From Hyphomicrobiales bacterium (lineage in GTDB: Bacteria; Pseudomonadota; Alphaproteobacteria; Rhizobiales; Rhizobiaceae): DNA of 64,000 bases. How positions within the stretch are numbered: position 1 is the first letter of the stretch; the number at the start of each line of letters is the position of its first letter. The stretch lies in NCBI GenBank assembly GCA_900471525.1, contig UCEZ01000028.1, forward strand, positions 1 to 64,000, in the 5' to 3' direction. The notes under the pieces are model-generated. The model was not told the origin of the DNA and made no database searches. It was given only the letters and a program-made list of their open reading frames with translations. The position numbers and the translations under genes are program-made. Below, piece by piece: positions 38,698 to 48,232 of the stretch.

Positions 38698-39469
38698 CGA
38701 ACGAATCCATATAGAACTCGACGGCGCCATTGCCGTTCTCACCATCGCGCGGCCGGAAAAGCTGAACGCTTTCGATATCGATATGCTGAAGGCGCTGTCT
38801 GCGGCCTGCGATACCGTCGAGGCCGATGCGAATGTCCGCGTGGTTATCCTGACGGGGGAGGGCAAGGCCTTTTCCGCCGGCGGCGATATCAAGGCCTGGG
38901 GCGCAATGAGCCCCAACGAATTCGGCCATCAATGGGTGCGCTTCGGCCACCGGGTGTTCGAGCGGTTGGCGACCTTGCGCATGCCGGTGATTGCCGCGAT
39001 CAACGGCCACACGCTCGGCGGCGGGCTGGAACTGGCGGCTGCGGCGGATATCCGCATTGCGGAAATACAGGTGAAGATCGGCCTGCCGGAAACAAGCCTT
39101 GGCATGGTGCCGGGCTGGTCGGGCACGCAGCGTCTGGTCAAGCGGTTCGGTGCGCAGGTCGTGCGCCGGATGGTGCTGGGCGGCGAGATGTTCTCCGCTG
39201 ACGAGGCACGGCACCTTGGTCTGATCGATGCGGTGGCCGGGACAGGAGCGGTGATGAGCGTGGCAAAGGATTATGCCCAGCGCATCGCCAAGCGTGGTCC
39301 GGCGGCGCTGGAGATCTGCAAGCTGATGATCGCCTCGGCTAACGGCGAAGACAACGGGACGGCCGTCGAGGCGCTGGGGTCGATCCTGGCTGCGAAGACC
39401 GGCGACATGAAAGAGGGCGTTGCTGCTTTTACAGATAAACGCCCCGCGGAATTCAAGGGAGAATGGTAA
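38690..39469 (+). CDS. Enoyl-CoA hydratase/isomerase (crotonase) family
   Basis: 259 residues, normal crotonase size. The CoA-binding/oxyanion segments KAFSAGGDIKAWG and INGHTLGGGLELAAAADIRIA are present, and both catalytic-position acids can be seen (Glu in GGGLELA and in LPETSLGMVPGWSGTQRL). It overlaps the CoA-transferase gene by eight bases. It probably hydrates, dehydrates or isomerises the CoA ester made by that enzyme. Confidence 0.9.
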   Translation: MADERIHIELDGAIAVLTIARPEKLNAFDIDMLKALSAACDTVEADANVRVVILTGEGKAFSAGGDIKAWGAMSPNEFGHQWVRFGHRVFERLATLRMPVIAAINGHTLGGGLELAAAADIRIAEIQVKIGLPETSLGMVPGWSGTQRLVKRFGAQVVRRMVLGGEMFSADEARHLGLIDAVAGTGAVMSVAKDYAQRIAKRGPAALEICKLMIASANGEDNGTAVEALGSILAAKTGDMKEGVAAFTDKRPAEFKGEW

Positions 39470-40980
39470 TGACGGTTCTGGTGAAGCCCAAGGCGCTGGC
39501 CGACGTGAGAGTGCGCGACTTCCAGATGCTGATTGACGGCAAATGGGGGAATGCGTCCGAAGGCAAAACCCTGGAGCGCGTCGCCCCCGGTCATGGCGTG
39601 ACCGTCAGCCGCTATCAGGCCGCGACGAAAGCCGATGCCGAACGGGCGATCGCGGCCGCGCGCAAGGCGTTCGATGACGGGCCGTGGCCGCGCATGACAG
39701 CGTCGGAACGATCGCTTGTCCTGCTGCGGGCAGCCGACATGATTGCGGCGCGTGCCGACGAACTGGCCTATCTCGACTGCATCGAATCCGGCAAGCCAAT
39801 CAGCCAAGCCAAGGGCGAACTCGGCGGTGCCGCCGACATCTGGCGCTATGCCGCAGCCCTTGCTCGCGACCTGCACGGCGAAAGCTACAACACGCTCGGT
39901 GACGGCACGCTTGGCGTGGTCCTGCGCGAGGCGATCGGCGTTGTTTCGATCATTACGCCGTGGAATTTTCCGTTCCTGATCGTCTCACAGAAATTACCGT
40001 TCGCGCTTGCCGCCGGCTGCACGACAGTGGTCAAGCCGTCCGAACTGACCTCCGGCTCGACGCTGGTCCTCGGCGAAATTCTCGAAGCGGCCGGCGTTCC
40101 CGTTGGCGTCGTGAATATCATCACTGGCACCGGCCCGGATGTGGGTGCAATCATGACCACCCATCCGGATGTGGACATGGTCTCGTTTACCGGTTCGACC
40201 GGCGTCGGCAAGCTGACGATGAGCAATGCGGCGCAGACCCTGAAGAAGGTGTCGCTGGAGCTCGGCGGCAAGAACCCGCAGATCGTCTTTCCAGATGCCA
40301 ATCTCGACGATTTCATCGATGCGGCGGTGTTCGGTGCCTATTTCAACGCCGGCGAATGCTGCAATGCCGGATCGCGGCTGATCGTCCATCGCGACATCGC
40401 CGATGAAGTCGTTCGTCGTGTGGCCGAGCTTTCGGCCAAGGTCAAGGTCGGCGATCCGCTCGACCCTTCGACCCAGGTCGGCGCGATCATCACACCGCAG
40501 CATCTGGAAAAGATCGTCGGCTACGTCTCTGCCGCTTCCGGCAACGGCGCGACGGTGTCTCATGGCGGTTCCTCGCTTGATCTCGGTTCCGGCCAGTTCA
40601 TGTCGCCGACCATTTTGTCCGCCGTCACGCCGGACATGGCCGTGGCGCGCGAAGAGGTTTTTGGGCCGGTGCTTTCGGTTCTGAGTTTCGAAACGATTGA
40701 GGAAGCGATCCGTATTGCCAATTCGATCGATTACGGCCTGTCGGCCGGCGTCTGGAGCCGTGATTTCGATACCTGCCTGACGGTCGGCCGCAAGGTGCGG
40801 GCGGGAACGGTCTGGATGAACACCTTCATGGACGGTGCGTCCGAACTGCCCTTCGGCGGCTATCGCCAGTCGGGCCTTGGCCGCGAACTCGGCCGCCATG
40901 CGGTCGAGGATTACACCGAGACCAAGACGCTGAACATGCACATCGGCGGCCGTACCGGTTGGTGGATGCCGCGTTCGTAG
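39469..40980 (+). CDS. NAD(P)-dependent aldehyde dehydrogenase
   Basis: 503 residues, class 1/2-like aldehyde dehydrogenase. Catalytic Cys is in FNAGECCNAGSR, the Glu base in SLELGGKNPQ, and the cofactor loop FTGSTGVGKL is standard. I use the second ATG (39469), which has AAGGGAG at seven bases; the ATG at 39463 is too close to it. The start overlaps the hydratase stop by one base. It is similar to betaine/gamma-aminobutyraldehyde-type enzymes; in this operon it likely oxidises an aldehyde released by an aldolase step. Confidence 0.9.
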   Translation: MTVLVKPKALADVRVRDFQMLIDGKWGNASEGKTLERVAPGHGVTVSRYQAATKADAERAIAAARKAFDDGPWPRMTASERSLVLLRAADMIAARADELAYLDCIESGKPISQAKGELGGAADIWRYAAALARDLHGESYNTLGDGTLGVVLREAIGVVSIITPWNFPFLIVSQKLPFALAAGCTTVVKPSELTSGSTLVLGEILEAAGVPVGVVNIITGTGPDVGAIMTTHPDVDMVSFTGSTGVGKLTMSNAAQTLKKVSLELGGKNPQIVFPDANLDDFIDAAVFGAYFNAGECCNAGSRLIVHRDIADEVVRRVAELSAKVKVGDPLDPSTQVGAIITPQHLEKIVGYVSAASGNGATVSHGGSSLDLGSGQFMSPTILSAVTPDMAVAREEVFGPVLSVLSFETIEEAIRIANSIDYGLSAGVWSRDFDTCLTVGRKVRAGTVWMNTFMDGASELPFGGYRQSGLGRELGRHAVEDYTETKTLNMHIGGRTGWWMPRS

Positions 40981-41125
40981 CGGGACTGGGAAGATGGAGA
41001 GAATGGAGGGTGTGATGCAGGAATTGAATTATTTGGAGCGGAGCGTCGCCTCTTTCTCCGTCGCAGGTTTAACGGAGATCGGGGACGCTTACCTCGCGGG
41101 GACAATGAACGATGCCCCTGCCGCT

Positions 41126-42169
41126 TCACACCGTCGAAAAGCTGATCTGCGGCTTGAGCAGCACCTGCATCTCGGTCGTCTCATCGCCCGCGATCCGGGC
41201 CAGGAGAACGCGGCCCATCTGTTCGCCGGTGTCGGTCAGGTCCTCGTAGATCGTCTCCACCTTCGGCTGGATCTGGCTGAGCAGTTTGGACGTCCGTTTG
41301 GCGACGATGTCGTATTCCAGCCCGAGCGTCAGGCCGTGGTCGCTCATGCCGGTAATGGTGGCAAGCGCCGAGACCTCGCCGCCGCAGGTAAAGCCATCGG
41401 GGGCGTCACGTTGTCCGGCACGGCGGCTCATGAAGTCGCGGATCTCTTCGACGGGACAGTCGAGATTGATTTCATCGGGAATTTCGTAGCCGACGCCGGC
41501 TTCTCGGACGGCAGTCATGAAGCCGTGCAGCAGGTGTTGCGAGAAAGTCATGCGCTTTGGCGGCAGGATGATCATCGGTTTGCGGCGTCCGCGTCCGATC
41601 AGCCGCTTGGTCGCTTCATAAGCGAAACTGAAATTGTCGTAGTCGACGTAAGGGTGTGGTGTGGTGAATTCGGTCCTGCCGTGCGTGACGAACGGGAAGC
41701 CGTTTTCCAGAAGCAAGCGGACGCGTGGATCGAAGGGTTCGGTGCGCGAGAAGATCAGGCCATCGGCCATGCCGTTGCGGACGATATGACGAACCGCGTC
41801 AATATTGGCCCCGTTGATGAAGTTCGGCATGACGATCAGGTGGTAGGGCGTGTCGCGGAGTGCTTTGGCAAGCCCGTGCATCAGCGAGATGCCGTAGCCG
41901 AGGATTTCCTCGTGCGGATCAAGCAGAACGCAGATGACGTTGGTGCGGCCGGTCTTCAAGCGCTGGGCCGCTCGATCCGGCAGGTAGCCGATCTCGGCCG
42001 CCACTTCATGGACGCGCTTGCGGGTCTCTGCCGAAATCTGCGGGGCGTTGCTGAGTGCGCGCGATACCGTGGTCACGGCAAAGCCCGTCAGGTCGGCGAT
42101 TGTGCGCAGGGTTGGCTTGCCGCTTTTCAGCATGATTTCCGAGGCCAGAGATTTGGGAGTGTCCGCCAA
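41126..42169 (-). CDS. LacI-family transcriptional regulator
   Basis: 347 residues from a TTG at 42169, chosen because AAGGGAG (complement of 42177-42183) lies seven bases upstream; an ATG at 42133 is the main alternative. Helix-turn-helix: TLRTIADLTGFAVTTVSRALSN; hinge AAQRLKTGRTNVICVLL; the effector domain ends with Glu-rich C-terminus. It is divergent from the ABC transporter at 42501, with aaCGTTTTaa-type operators between. The 145 bp between its stop and the aldehyde dehydrogenase gene (40981-41125) show no feature. Confidence 0.87.
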   Translation of the reverse strand: MADTPKSLASEIMLKSGKPTLRTIADLTGFAVTTVSRALSNAPQISAETRKRVHEVAAEIGYLPDRAAQRLKTGRTNVICVLLDPHEEILGYGISLMHGLAKALRDTPYHLIVMPNFINGANIDAVRHIVRNGMADGLIFSRTEPFDPRVRLLLENGFPFVTHGRTEFTTPHPYVDYDNFSFAYEATKRLIGRGRRKPMIILPPKRMTFSQHLLHGFMTAVREAGVGYEIPDEINLDCPVEEIRDFMSRRAGQRDAPDGFTCGGEVSALATITGMSDHGLTLGLEYDIVAKRTSKLLSQIQPKVETIYEDLTDTGEQMGRVLLARIAGDETTEMQVLLKPQISFSTV

Positions 42170-42242
42170 TGAAATACTCCCTTGTGGCAATGACAAGGTG
42201 CTTTTGTAACGTCAGACGAACGCAGGCGCAATGCGTTTATGC

Positions 42243-42440
42243 AAACGTTTTAAATCATACTTATCGCAAGAGTTTTGCTGCGGTGCGGAATCGATTCATC
42301 GGCTTATAAACATCCGAATTCAGTATGTTAAAGCTATTGGATAGGAGATGCGTGTGGTGCTTGACTTGATGGGATTTATAACGTTTTAAATGAACCAGCG
42401 GTGGTGACCGCAGATCAATTGCTTCCCGTTTCGAAACGGG
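42243..42440 (+). promoter_or_regulatory. LacI-type operators, promoter and palindrome upstream of the sugar ABC operon
   Basis: AACGTTTTAAAT occurs twice (42244-42255 and 42380-42391), 136 bp apart, near each divergent gene. TTGACT (42361-42366) with TTTTAA (42384-42389) at 17 bp is a possible promoter in which the second operator covers the -10. A separate perfect 16-bp palindrome CCCGTTTCGAAACGGG (42425-42440) lies in the presumed leader and could be a second regulatory site or an mRNA hairpin. Two distant sites allow repressor looping. Confidence 0.6.
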
Positions 42441-42500
42441 ATGGCATTCAACGGCGGGGAGGAGTTTCCCGCTTTACGACTTGCAAACGGGAGGAATACG

Positions 42501-43763
42501 ATGCGCAAGTTTATGACGACGACGGCGATTGCAGCACTGATGATAACGGGCGGCGCGGTCATGGGCGGCACTGCCGCGCATGCTGCTGAGAGCGTTGAAG
42601 TTCTGCATTGGTGGACATCCGGCGGCGAAGCGGCTGCTCTGGACGTCCTCAAGAAGGATCTGGAAAGCAAGGGCATTTCCTGGACCGACATGCCGGTTGC
42701 CGGCGGTGGCGGTACGGAAGCCATGACCGTGCTGCGTGCCCGCGTCACCTCGGGCAATGCCCCGACGGCTGTCCAGATGCTCGGCTTCGACATCCTCGAT
42801 TGGGCCAAGGAAGGTTCGCTCGGCAACCTCGACGAGATTGCGGGCAAGGAAGGCTGGGACAAGGTCATCCCGGCGGCTCTGCAGAAGTTCTCCAAGTATG
42901 ACGGCCACTGGATCGCTGCTCCGGTCAACGTCCACTCCACCAACTGGATGTGGATCAACAAGGCTGCGCTCGACAAGGCCGGCGGCAAGGAACCGCAGAA
43001 CTGGGACGAGCTGGTCGCTCTCCTCGACAACTTCAAGGCACAGGGCATCACCCCGATTGCTGCCGGTGGCCAGCCGTGGCAGGACGCAACCCTGTTTGAC
43101 GCTGTCGTGCTTTCGCTCGGTACCGATTTCTACAAGGCAGCCTTCATCGATCTCGATCCGGCCGCTCTCGGCGGTGACAAGATGAAGACCGCTTTCGAGC
43201 GTATGACCAAGCTGCGTTCCTATGTGGACGACAACTTCTCCGGCCGCGACTGGAACCTGGCGTCCGCCATGGTCATCGAAGGCAAGGCCGGTGTGCAGTT
43301 CATGGGCGACTGGGCAAAGGGCGAGTTCGTCAAGGCCAAGAAGGTGCCCGGCACCGATTTCGTCTGCATGCGCTACCCGGAAACTCAAGGCTCCGTGACC
43401 TTCAACTCCGACCAGTTCGCGATGTTCAAGGTTGCCGCCGACAAGGTACCGGCGCAGATGCAGATGGCGTCGGCAATTGAAAGCCCGACCTTCCAGTCGG
43501 CCTTCAACGTGGTGAAGGGTTCGGCTCCGGCCCGTACCGACGTGTCGAACGAAGCGTTTGACGCTTGCGGTAAGAAGGCAATGGCCGATCTCGCCGACGC
43601 CGACAAGAACGGCAAGCTGTTCGGTTCCATGGCTCACGGCCATGCCAACCCGGCCGCTGTCAAGAACGCCATCTATGACGTCGTGACGCGCGAATTCAAC
43701 GGTGAACTCACCGCTGATGAAGCCATCAAGGAACTGCCGGCCGCCGTCGCTGCCGCACAGTAA
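42501..43763 (+). CDS. CUT1 sugar ABC transporter, substrate-binding protein (glucose/mannose type)
   Basis: 420 residues. Sec-type signal peptide [18 protein letters not shown] then [10 protein letters not shown] with cleavage after AHA (about residue 28). The mature part has [38 protein letters not shown] and [17 protein letters not shown], characteristic of the GtsA/glucose-mannose binding proteins. The start at 42501 is set by GGGAGGA upstream. Ligand identity (glucose, mannose or a glucoside) is inferred from family. Confidence 0.87.
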   Translation: MRKFMTTTAIAALMITGGAVMGGTAAHAAESVEVLHWWTSGGEAAALDVLKKDLESKGISWTDMPVAGGGGTEAMTVLRARVTSGNAPTAVQMLGFDILDWAKEGSLGNLDEIAGKEGWDKVIPAALQKFSKYDGHWIAAPVNVHSTNWMWINKAALDKAGGKEPQNWDELVALLDNFKAQGITPIAAGGQPWQDATLFDAVVLSLGTDFYKAAFIDLDPAALGGDKMKTAFERMTKLRSYVDDNFSGRDWNLASAMVIEGKAGVQFMGDWAKGEFVKAKKVPGTDFVCMRYPETQGSVTFNSDQFAMFKVAADKVPAQMQMASAIESPTFQSAFNVVKGSAPARTDVSNEAFDACGKKAMADLADADKNGKLFGSMAHGHANPAAVKNAIYDVVTREFNGELTADEAIKELPAAVAAAQ

Positions 43764-43775
43764 CAACCTTGTGCC

Positions 43776-43804
43776 TGTCCGGGGTGTTTGAAGCACCCCG
43801 GACA
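43776..43804 (+). terminator. Hairpin after the glucose-type binding-protein gene
   Basis: An 11-bp perfect stem (TGTCCGGGGTG at 43776-43786 with 43794-43804) and a seven-base loop, no T-run, in the 84-bp gap before the permease gene. It is probably a partial terminator or 3' stabiliser that keeps binding-protein mRNA in excess. Confidence 0.55.
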
Positions 43805-43847
43805 TCATTCCTTACAGACATTTGTCTTTGAAACGGTGGTATTCGCC

Positions 43848-44729
43848 ATGGATAGCCGCAGCCGGCTGCAGGATATTGTGCCAAAACTGGTGCTTGCCCC
43901 AAGCTTCCTCATTGTTCTTGTTTTTGTCTATGGCTTCATCGCCTATACCGGCTACCTGTCGGTGACCGACAGCAAGATGCTGCCCTCGTACAATTTCGTG
44001 GGCCTCAGCAATTATTCCAAGCTCTGGGCGCTACCGCACTGGTGGCGAGCGATCTCCAATCTGGCGATCTTTGCGACACTCTATATCGCCATCTGCTCGG
44101 TGCTGGGGCTGGCGCTCGCCATCCTGCTCGACCAGAAGATCCGCGCCGAAGGTCTGCTCCGGCCGATCTATCTCTATCCGATGGCGCTGTCCTTCATCGT
44201 CACGGGCACGGCCTGGAAATGGTTTCTCGACCCCGGTATCGGGCTTGAAAACACCATGCACCTCTGGGGCTGGGAGAGCTTCACCTTCAACTGGATCAAG
44301 GACCGCAACTACGCAATCTACTGTGTTGTCATCGCAGCCGTCTGGCAGTCATCCGGGTTCATCATGGCGATGTTTCTCGCCGGCCTGCGCGGCGTCGACA
44401 ACGAGATCATCAAGGCAGCGCAGATCGATGGTGCTTCGACGACGACCATCTACCGGCGGATCATCATTCCGCTGATGCGGCCGGTCTTCCTGTCGGCCTT
44501 CGTCGTGCTCGCCCACCTTGCCATCAAGGCCTATGACCTGATCATCGCCTTGACCGGCGGCGGGCCGGGGCAGGCGACCGAACTTCCGGCGACCTTCATG
44601 TATTCCTACACCTTCACCCGTAACCAGATGGGCATTGGCGCTTCCTCGGCGATCATCATGCTGGTGATGATCTTCTCGATCATCATTCCCTACCTTTATT
44701 CCGAAATCAAAGGGGAGAAGCGCCAATGA
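43848..44729 (+). CDS. CUT1 sugar ABC transporter permease (MalF-type)
   Basis: 293 residues, six membrane helices expected, BPD_transp_1 family. The EAA loop is IIKAAQIDGASTTTIYRRIIIPLMRP. The ATG at 43848 gives the normal short N-terminus (MDSRSRLQDIVPKLVLAPS); the ribosome binding site there is weak. It overlaps the second permease gene by four bases. Confidence 0.88.
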   Translation: MDSRSRLQDIVPKLVLAPSFLIVLVFVYGFIAYTGYLSVTDSKMLPSYNFVGLSNYSKLWALPHWWRAISNLAIFATLYIAICSVLGLALAILLDQKIRAEGLLRPIYLYPMALSFIVTGTAWKWFLDPGIGLENTMHLWGWESFTFNWIKDRNYAIYCVVIAAVWQSSGFIMAMFLAGLRGVDNEIIKAAQIDGASTTTIYRRIIIPLMRPVFLSAFVVLAHLAIKAYDLIIALTGGGPGQATELPATFMYSYTFTRNQMGIGASSAIIMLVMIFSIIIPYLYSEIKGEKRQ

Positions 44730-45607
44730 GCGTCCAAAGCCCTGACAACGCCATCTCCAGCAGCCGCCTGATGCGCGCGATCATCTATTCGGTGCTGATC
44801 CTGTTTGCGCTCTATTCGCTGCTGCCGCTCTATGTGATGGTCGTCAATTCCTTCAAACCGCTCGATGAAATCCGACAGGGCGGCATGCTCAACCTGCCGC
44901 AGACCTGGACGGTCGAGCCTTGGCTTTCGGCCTGGTCGACGGCACAGATCGGCGTGCAGCCGACCGGCCTTCGCCCGTTCTTCATCAATTCCATCCTGAT
45001 GGTCATTCCGGCCGTGGCGATCTCCACTATCGTCGGTGCGCTGAACGGCTACGTGCTGACCAAGTGGCGCTTCCCGGGATCGGGCATCTTCTTCGGCATG
45101 CTGCTTCTGTCCTGCTTCATCCCGTTCCAGATCGTCCTTATTCCGATGGCGCGCATTCTCGGCATCCTCGGGCTTGCCGGATCGGTGCCGGGCCTGGTGT
45201 TCGTGCACGTCATCTACGGTCTCGGTTTCACGACGCTCTACTTCCGTAACTACTATGAAGCCTTCCCCACCGAACTGGTGCGGGCCGCTCAGATCGACGG
45301 CGCCAGCTTCTTCCAGATTTTCCGGCGCATTCTCCTGCCGTCTTCAGGCCCGATCATCGTCGTCTCCGTCATCTGGCAGTTCACCAATATCTGGAACGAC
45401 TTCCTCTTCGGCGCGTCCTTCTCTGGCGCCGGTTCGACGCCAATGACGGTGGCGCTCAACAACCTCGTTTCCTCGTCCACCGGGGTGAAGGAATACAATG
45501 TCCATTTCGCAGGCGCGATCCTCGCCGCTCTGCCAACGCTTGTCGTCTACATCGTGTCCGGCCGCTACTTCGTCCGTGGCCTGATGTCCGGCGCAGTGAA
45601 GGGTTAA
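44726..45607 (+). CDS. CUT1 sugar ABC transporter permease (MalG-type)
   Basis: 293 residues, six membrane helices expected. The EAA loop reads LVRAAQIDGASFFQIFRRILLPSSGP and the C-terminus ends RGLMSGAVKG. Together with the previous protein it forms the membrane channel of the glucose/mannose-type importer. Confidence 0.9.
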   Translation: MSVQSPDNAISSSRLMRAIIYSVLILFALYSLLPLYVMVVNSFKPLDEIRQGGMLNLPQTWTVEPWLSAWSTAQIGVQPTGLRPFFINSILMVIPAVAISTIVGALNGYVLTKWRFPGSGIFFGMLLLSCFIPFQIVLIPMARILGILGLAGSVPGLVFVHVIYGLGFTTLYFRNYYEAFPTELVRAAQIDGASFFQIFRRILLPSSGPIIVVSVIWQFTNIWNDFLFGASFSGAGSTPMTVALNNLVSSSTGVKEYNVHFAGAILAALPTLVVYIVSGRYFVRGLMSGAVKG

Positions 45608-45611
45608 AGCC

Positions 45612-46724
45612 ATGTCCTTTCTGAAAATCACCGATCTGCGCAAGTCCTACGGCTCGCTGGAAATCCTGAAGAACATCAATCTGGAAATCGACGAGGGCGG
45701 CTTCCTCGTGCTGGTCGGTCCGTCCGGCTGCGGAAAGTCTACGCTTCTCAACACCATCGCCGGGCTTGAACCGATCACCTCGGGCGAAATATCGATCAAC
45801 GGCAAGTCGGTGGCGGGCCTGCATCCTTCCAAGCGCGATATCGCCATGGTCTTCCAGTCCTATGCGCTGTACCCGAATATGACGGTGGCCGGAAACATCG
45901 CGTTCGGCATGGAAATCCGTGGCGTACCGAAGGACGAGCGCGACAAGGCGATCAAGCAGGTCTCCGAAATGCTGCAGATCGGTCACCTGCTGGAGCGTAA
46001 GCCGAGCCAACTGTCTGGCGGCCAGCGCCAGCGTGTCGCCATGGGCCGCGCTCTGGTGCGCAACCCGCAGGTCTTCCTGTTCGACGAACCACTGTCCAAC
46101 CTCGATGCCAAGCTGCGCGTCGACATGCGCACCGAGATCAAGCGACTGCACCAGCGCATGAAGACGACGATCGTTTATGTGACCCACGACCAGATCGAGG
46201 CGATGACGCTGGCGACCAAGATCGCCGTGCTGAAGGATGGCGTGCTGCAGCAGTTCGGCACGCCGGCCGAAATCTACAACAACCCGGCCAATCTGTTCGT
46301 TGCCGATTTCATGGGCTCGCCCGCGATGAACCTCCTGACTGCCACGGTGGAGGGCGGCGGCAACGATCTGCGTGTCTCGCTCGAGCGTCCCGATGCGGAG
46401 CCGTTGCATCTGCCGGTCGCTCAGGTCGGCGGTCTCGCGGCCTATGCCGGCAAGCAGATCGTCTTTGGCATCCGTCCGGAAGCGCTGACCGATCCGGATG
46501 GTGCCGATCGCAACGCCCGTTCGCTGGTCGAAGGCGATTGCCTGATCGAGGTGGTGGAGCCGGCGGGTTCCGATACGTTTGCTGTCACCAAGCTTGGCGG
46601 CAAGGAAGTCGTGGCGCGCCTGCGCGCCGATGCCCGCATCGCGCCCGGACAGAACACCCGGCTTGCCTTCAACCTGGACAAGGCGGTGTATTTCGATCCG
46701 CAAAGCCAGAGCCGCATCGGCTGA
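45612..46724 (+). CDS. CUT1 sugar ABC transporter ATP-binding protein (MalK/UgpC-type)
   Basis: 370 residues with all motifs intact: Walker A GPSGCGKST, Q-loop VFQSYALYP, signature LSGGQRQR, Walker B FLFDEPLSNLD and switch His in VTHDQIEAM, followed by the regulatory TOBE/OB domain. As a single ATPase it would work as a homodimer, unlike the paired ATPases of the polyol operon. Confidence 0.93.
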   Translation: MSFLKITDLRKSYGSLEILKNINLEIDEGGFLVLVGPSGCGKSTLLNTIAGLEPITSGEISINGKSVAGLHPSKRDIAMVFQSYALYPNMTVAGNIAFGMEIRGVPKDERDKAIKQVSEMLQIGHLLERKPSQLSGGQRQRVAMGRALVRNPQVFLFDEPLSNLDAKLRVDMRTEIKRLHQRMKTTIVYVTHDQIEAMTLATKIAVLKDGVLQQFGTPAEIYNNPANLFVADFMGSPAMNLLTATVEGGGNDLRVSLERPDAEPLHLPVAQVGGLAAYAGKQIVFGIRPEALTDPDGADRNARSLVEGDCLIEVVEPAGSDTFAVTKLGGKEVVARLRADARIAPGQNTRLAFNLDKAVYFDPQSQSRIG

Positions 46725-46732
46725 GTATCGTT

Positions 46733-48232
46733 ATGGTCAAGCAGCCCGATATCGTCATCATCGGTTCCGGCATCGGCGGGGCGACGGTCGCCGCCGGGCT
46801 TGCCGGCTCGGGCGCACGTATCGTGATCCTCGAGCGCGGCGAGCGCCTTCCCGATACGCCGGAAGCACGCAGCTATCGCTCCATTTTCGTCGACGGCCAT
46901 TTCCGGCCAAAGGAGATGTGGCGCGAACCGGACGGCACGGCGTTCAATCCGGGGAACTTCTATTTCGTCGGCGGCAATTCCAAGCTCTTCGGCGCGGTGT
47001 TGCTGCGCTATCGCGCCGAGGACTTTACCGAGATGCAGCATCTCGGCGGCATCTCGCCGGCCTGGCCTTTCCCTTACGAAGAACTGGAGCCATGGTACGG
47101 CAAGGCGGAACGGCTGTTCGAGGTGCGCGGCGAGCTTGGACAGGATCCGACGGAGCCAGCCCACTCGACACCCTATTCTCATGGCCCCGTGCCGGACGAG
47201 CCCGCCATCACCCGCGCCCGCGCCGAACTGAAGTCGCAGGGGCTGCATCCGGCGACATTGCCGCTTGGCGTCGACATCGACGCCTGGCTGGCCGGCGGAC
47301 GCACGCCGTGGGACGGGTTTCCCAACACCGGCAAGGGCAAGAAGGATGCCGAGACCGCGCCGCTCGCCGCCGCGCTGAAGGACCCGAATATCGAACTGAT
47401 CACCTCCGCCCATGTCGAGACGCTTGAAGCCGGGCCGGGTGGCCGGATCGAGGCGATCCACTACACCCACAGGGGCGAGCGGAAACGGTTGTCCCCGAAG
47501 CTGGTGATCCTGTCGGCAGGCGCGATCAATTCCGCCGCGATCCTGCTGCGCTCCGGCGACGGCAGGGGGCTCGCCAACCGCTCCGATCAGGTCGGCCGTA
47601 ACTTCATGAACCATAATTGCAGTGCCATGCTGGCGATCAACCCGTTCCGGCGCAACGACAGCGTCTACCAGAAGACGCTGATGCTGAACGACTACTACCT
47701 GACCGGTGGTCGCGGCGGCCTGCCGCTCGGCAATGTCCAACTGCTCGGCAAGATCAACGGAGACATCCTCAAGGCCAATGCGCCGCGTTACGCGCCGCGC
47801 TTTGCACTCGACTTCATGGCCGGCCACGCTGTCGACTGGTACATGATGACGGAGGATCTGCCGAACCCAGAAAGCCGCATCATGGTCGACGGCAAGGGCA
47901 TCATCATGCAGTGGCGGCGTTCGAACATGGAAGCGCTGTCCGGCCTTGAGACGAAGATGCGCGCGCATTTCAAGGCGGCGGGCTATCCGATCGTGCTGTC
48001 CCAACCCTTCGACAAACGCACCCCTTCACACCAGTGCGGTACGGTGCGCATGGGGCTCGATCCGGCCTCCGCACCACTCGACCCGCTCTGCCGCGCCTTC
48101 GACCACCAGAACCTGTTCGTCGTCGACGCAAGCTGCCTGCCAACCTCGGCCGCCGTCAATCCGGCTCTGACCATCGCCGCACAGGCTCTGCGCGTCGCCG
48201 ACCACATCATTTCGAAGGATCTGGCAGCATGA
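46733..48232 (+). CDS. GMC-family FAD oxidoreductase (sugar 3-dehydrogenase-like)
   Basis: 499 residues. FAD motif IVIIGSGIGGATVAAGLA at the N-terminus; C-terminal catalytic His in PSHQCGTVRMGLDP and Asn/His-pair position in AAVNPALTIAAQALRVADH. This C-terminal signature is shared with flavin sugar dehydrogenases such as glucoside 3-dehydrogenase and gluconate 2-dehydrogenase large subunits. No Tat signal is visible, so it is probably cytoplasmic. Directly after the transporter genes, it may oxidise the imported sugar to a keto-sugar. Confidence 0.83.
   Translation: MVKQPDIVIIGSGIGGATVAAGLAGSGARIVILERGERLPDTPEARSYRSIFVDGHFRPKEMWREPDGTAFNPGNFYFVGGNSKLFGAVLLRYRAEDFTEMQHLGGISPAWPFPYEELEPWYGKAERLFEVRGELGQDPTEPAHSTPYSHGPVPDEPAITRARAELKSQGLHPATLPLGVDIDAWLAGGRTPWDGFPNTGKGKKDAETAPLAAALKDPNIELITSAHVETLEAGPGGRIEAIHYTHRGERKRLSPKLVILSAGAINSAAILLRSGDGRGLANRSDQVGRNFMNHNCSAMLAINPFRRNDSVYQKTLMLNDYYLTGGRGGLPLGNVQLLGKINGDILKANAPRYAPRFALDFMAGHAVDWYMMTEDLPNPESRIMVDGKGIIMQWRRSNMEALSGLETKMRAHFKAAGYPIVLSQPFDKRTPSHQCGTVRMGLDPASAPLDPLCRAFDHQNLFVVDASCLPTSAAVNPALTIAAQALRVADHIISKDLAA

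Noticed and set aside
38929-39214. Arg-rich frames opposite and alongside the enoyl-CoA hydratase gene
   Set aside because: They are typical alternate-frame shadows of a GC-rich gene whose own frame has complete crotonase motifs.
40994-42172. A 392-residue plus-strand frame opposite the second LacI gene
   Set aside because: The minus strand has an unmistakable LacI helix-turn-helix and effector domain; the plus frame has no recognisable domain.
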